NCBI GenBank assembly: GCA_013400975.1
Contig: WBMZ01009440.1
Location: 62,001 to 126,000 of the forward strand
Direction: 5' to 3'
Source: Atrichornis clamosus
Lineage: Eukaryota > Chordata > Aves > Passeriformes > Menuridae
Length of the DNA: 64,000 nucleotides
Every line of letters starts with the position of its first letter. The first letter of the stretch is position 1. Positions 63,160 through 64,000 of the stretch are shown here, one piece after another. The notes under the pieces were generated by a model. The model saw nothing but the letters and a program-made list of their open reading frames with translations. It was not told where the DNA came from and did no database searches. The translations under genes were made by a program, and so were the position numbers.

Positions 63160-63280
63160 CTCATCAGGTCTTCAGATGAACTTCAGGTAGTTCATATCGT
63201 TTTGCAGCCAAGATCTGCTGCCATTCAGTTTGGTCATGTAAACTTCAGTCAGATCTGCGGCCGCTACAGCCAAAATTGTT
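63160..63280 (-). other. Candidate minus-strand exon with GCGGCCGC
   Basis: On the minus strand a pyrimidine-rich acceptor (TCTCCCTGTACCTCTGTAG) ends at 63281 and a consensus-like donor GATGAG|GTGTAAGT begins at 63159, bounding 121 bp. One frame is open from the acceptor to a TGA at 63174-63172 and ends WLQNDMNYLKFI; the other two frames stop early. The segment contains two adjacent CpGs in an octamer, GCGGCCGC, plus BglII-type AGATCT words, in otherwise CpG-poor DNA. I recognise no protein family. It could be a UTR or lncRNA exon, a terminal coding exon, or chance. Confidence 0.25.
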
Positions 63281-64000
63281 CTACAGAGGTACAGGGAGAG
63301 TTGAGCTGCATACAAGGGCATCAGCCTTACCATCACACCACAGGATCTGGAGTCTTCTGCCAACAGAGATGTAACTAATTTTCAAGCAGTGTTTTCCCTC
63401 TTTGATCCTGGTTACTCTCAAGGTCCTTTCTCTATCTCAACCTGTTCCCCATCAAATACACACAGAGAATTTAGTAGAATGGATATGGTACACTGAGTGA
63501 GCAGAGCAATCTCAGAGTACAGGCAGTTGGACAATGGGGTTTGCTCCTGAAGACTTAAATTCAGAATAATGGTACCCTAGTGACTCCTGTAGAGGTTTGT
63601 AGAGTGACTGCTTAGTTATCCCGCTTTTTCCTAGCTAAATTGTATTTCCCATTAAGCAGCACAGTATACTCTCAGGATAAACACGAGTCATATATCACTG
63701 GTGTCCCAAGGCCATCAGGCCTGAAAATGAAAGGGGCATAAGACACTTAAACTGTTACTTGTGGAAAACTCTGCAGAGGCATTCCTGAATCAGTACTTCC
63801 ACCTTTCAGCTAAAAGTTCTTACTCTTGGCTTTGGGAGAGACAAGATTTTGAGGAAAAGACCATAAAAATTTATCAGAGAACTGTCACTTTTCTCACATT
63901 TGCTTTAGTCAAGGCTCAATCCACCAGGAGAAGAGTGTGCCAGTTGGAAATGTAAACACTGCTCTGCATTTTTATACACAACTTTTTAATGTGAAACTTT
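63281..64000. other. Non-coding stretch to window end
   Basis: No gene or named repeat; the final frame 63761-63955 is short and domain-free. Confidence 0.5.

Noticed and set aside
1..64000. Endogenous retrovirus or other viral insertion, CRISPR array, bacterial-type operon
   Set aside because: No paired LTRs, primer-binding site, recognisable viral protein, spaced direct-repeat array or gene cluster was seen anywhere in the window.

Overview
The window looks like avian nuclear DNA. The base composition is AT-rich (judged by eye, not counted). Introns or intergenic sequence dominate, and the recognisable interspersed repeats are CR1 retroposons whose 3' ends carry the usual bird signature (CCCTTCCAACCCAAACCATT followed by TTCTGTGA), plus a few ancient MIR/tRNA-type SINE relics. 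I cannot place it below 'bird': turtles and crocodilians also carry CR1, but the young 3' ends and the low repeat load fit a bird best. There are no bacterial-style operons, no RNA genes I can support, no CRISPR array and no intact retroviral or other viral gene.

No protein-coding gene can be supported. The longest open frames (5082-5696, 204 codons; 6118-6675, 185 codons; 29204-29713, 169 codons) are about what chance gives in 64 kb read in six frames. They start at arbitrary ATGs, lack recognisable domains, and the longest runs straight through a CR1 tail. The only recognisable protein-coding relics are broken C-terminal pieces of CR1 ORF2, at 51466-52323 (at least two frameshifts) and 34645-35030 (last part only).

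Layout. 1-2.7 kb is AT-rich with a CpG-dense patch at 1160-1450. 2.7-3.2 kb holds a MIR relic, a tRNA-like head and a TG microsatellite. 3.2-13.9 kb is unremarkable apart from a short CR1 tail at 5508 and two hairpins (10621, 11630). 13.90-14.24 kb is CpG-island-like. 14.4-34.6 kb is mostly plain AT-rich DNA with microsatellites, a 43-bp tandem duplication, a long polypyrimidine tract and a quiet segment near 28.5 kb that looks like a conserved non-coding element. 34.6-54.8 kb carries most of the CR1 copies, with a possible exon at 43346-43611 and an imperfect 133-bp-spaced repeat at 44287. 54.8-64 kb has a TA-rich tract, a second possible conserved element at about 60 kb, a second polypyrimidine tract and a possible minus-strand exon containing a NotI-type GCGGCCGC at 63160-63280.

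Nothing here supports a new multi-gene system. The useful leads are regulatory or transcript candidates (the CpG-rich blocks, two splice-bounded candidate exons, two element-like segments) and the SINE fossils. All need alignment or expression data, which I could not run. Repeat family names come from recall of consensus features, not from a database search.
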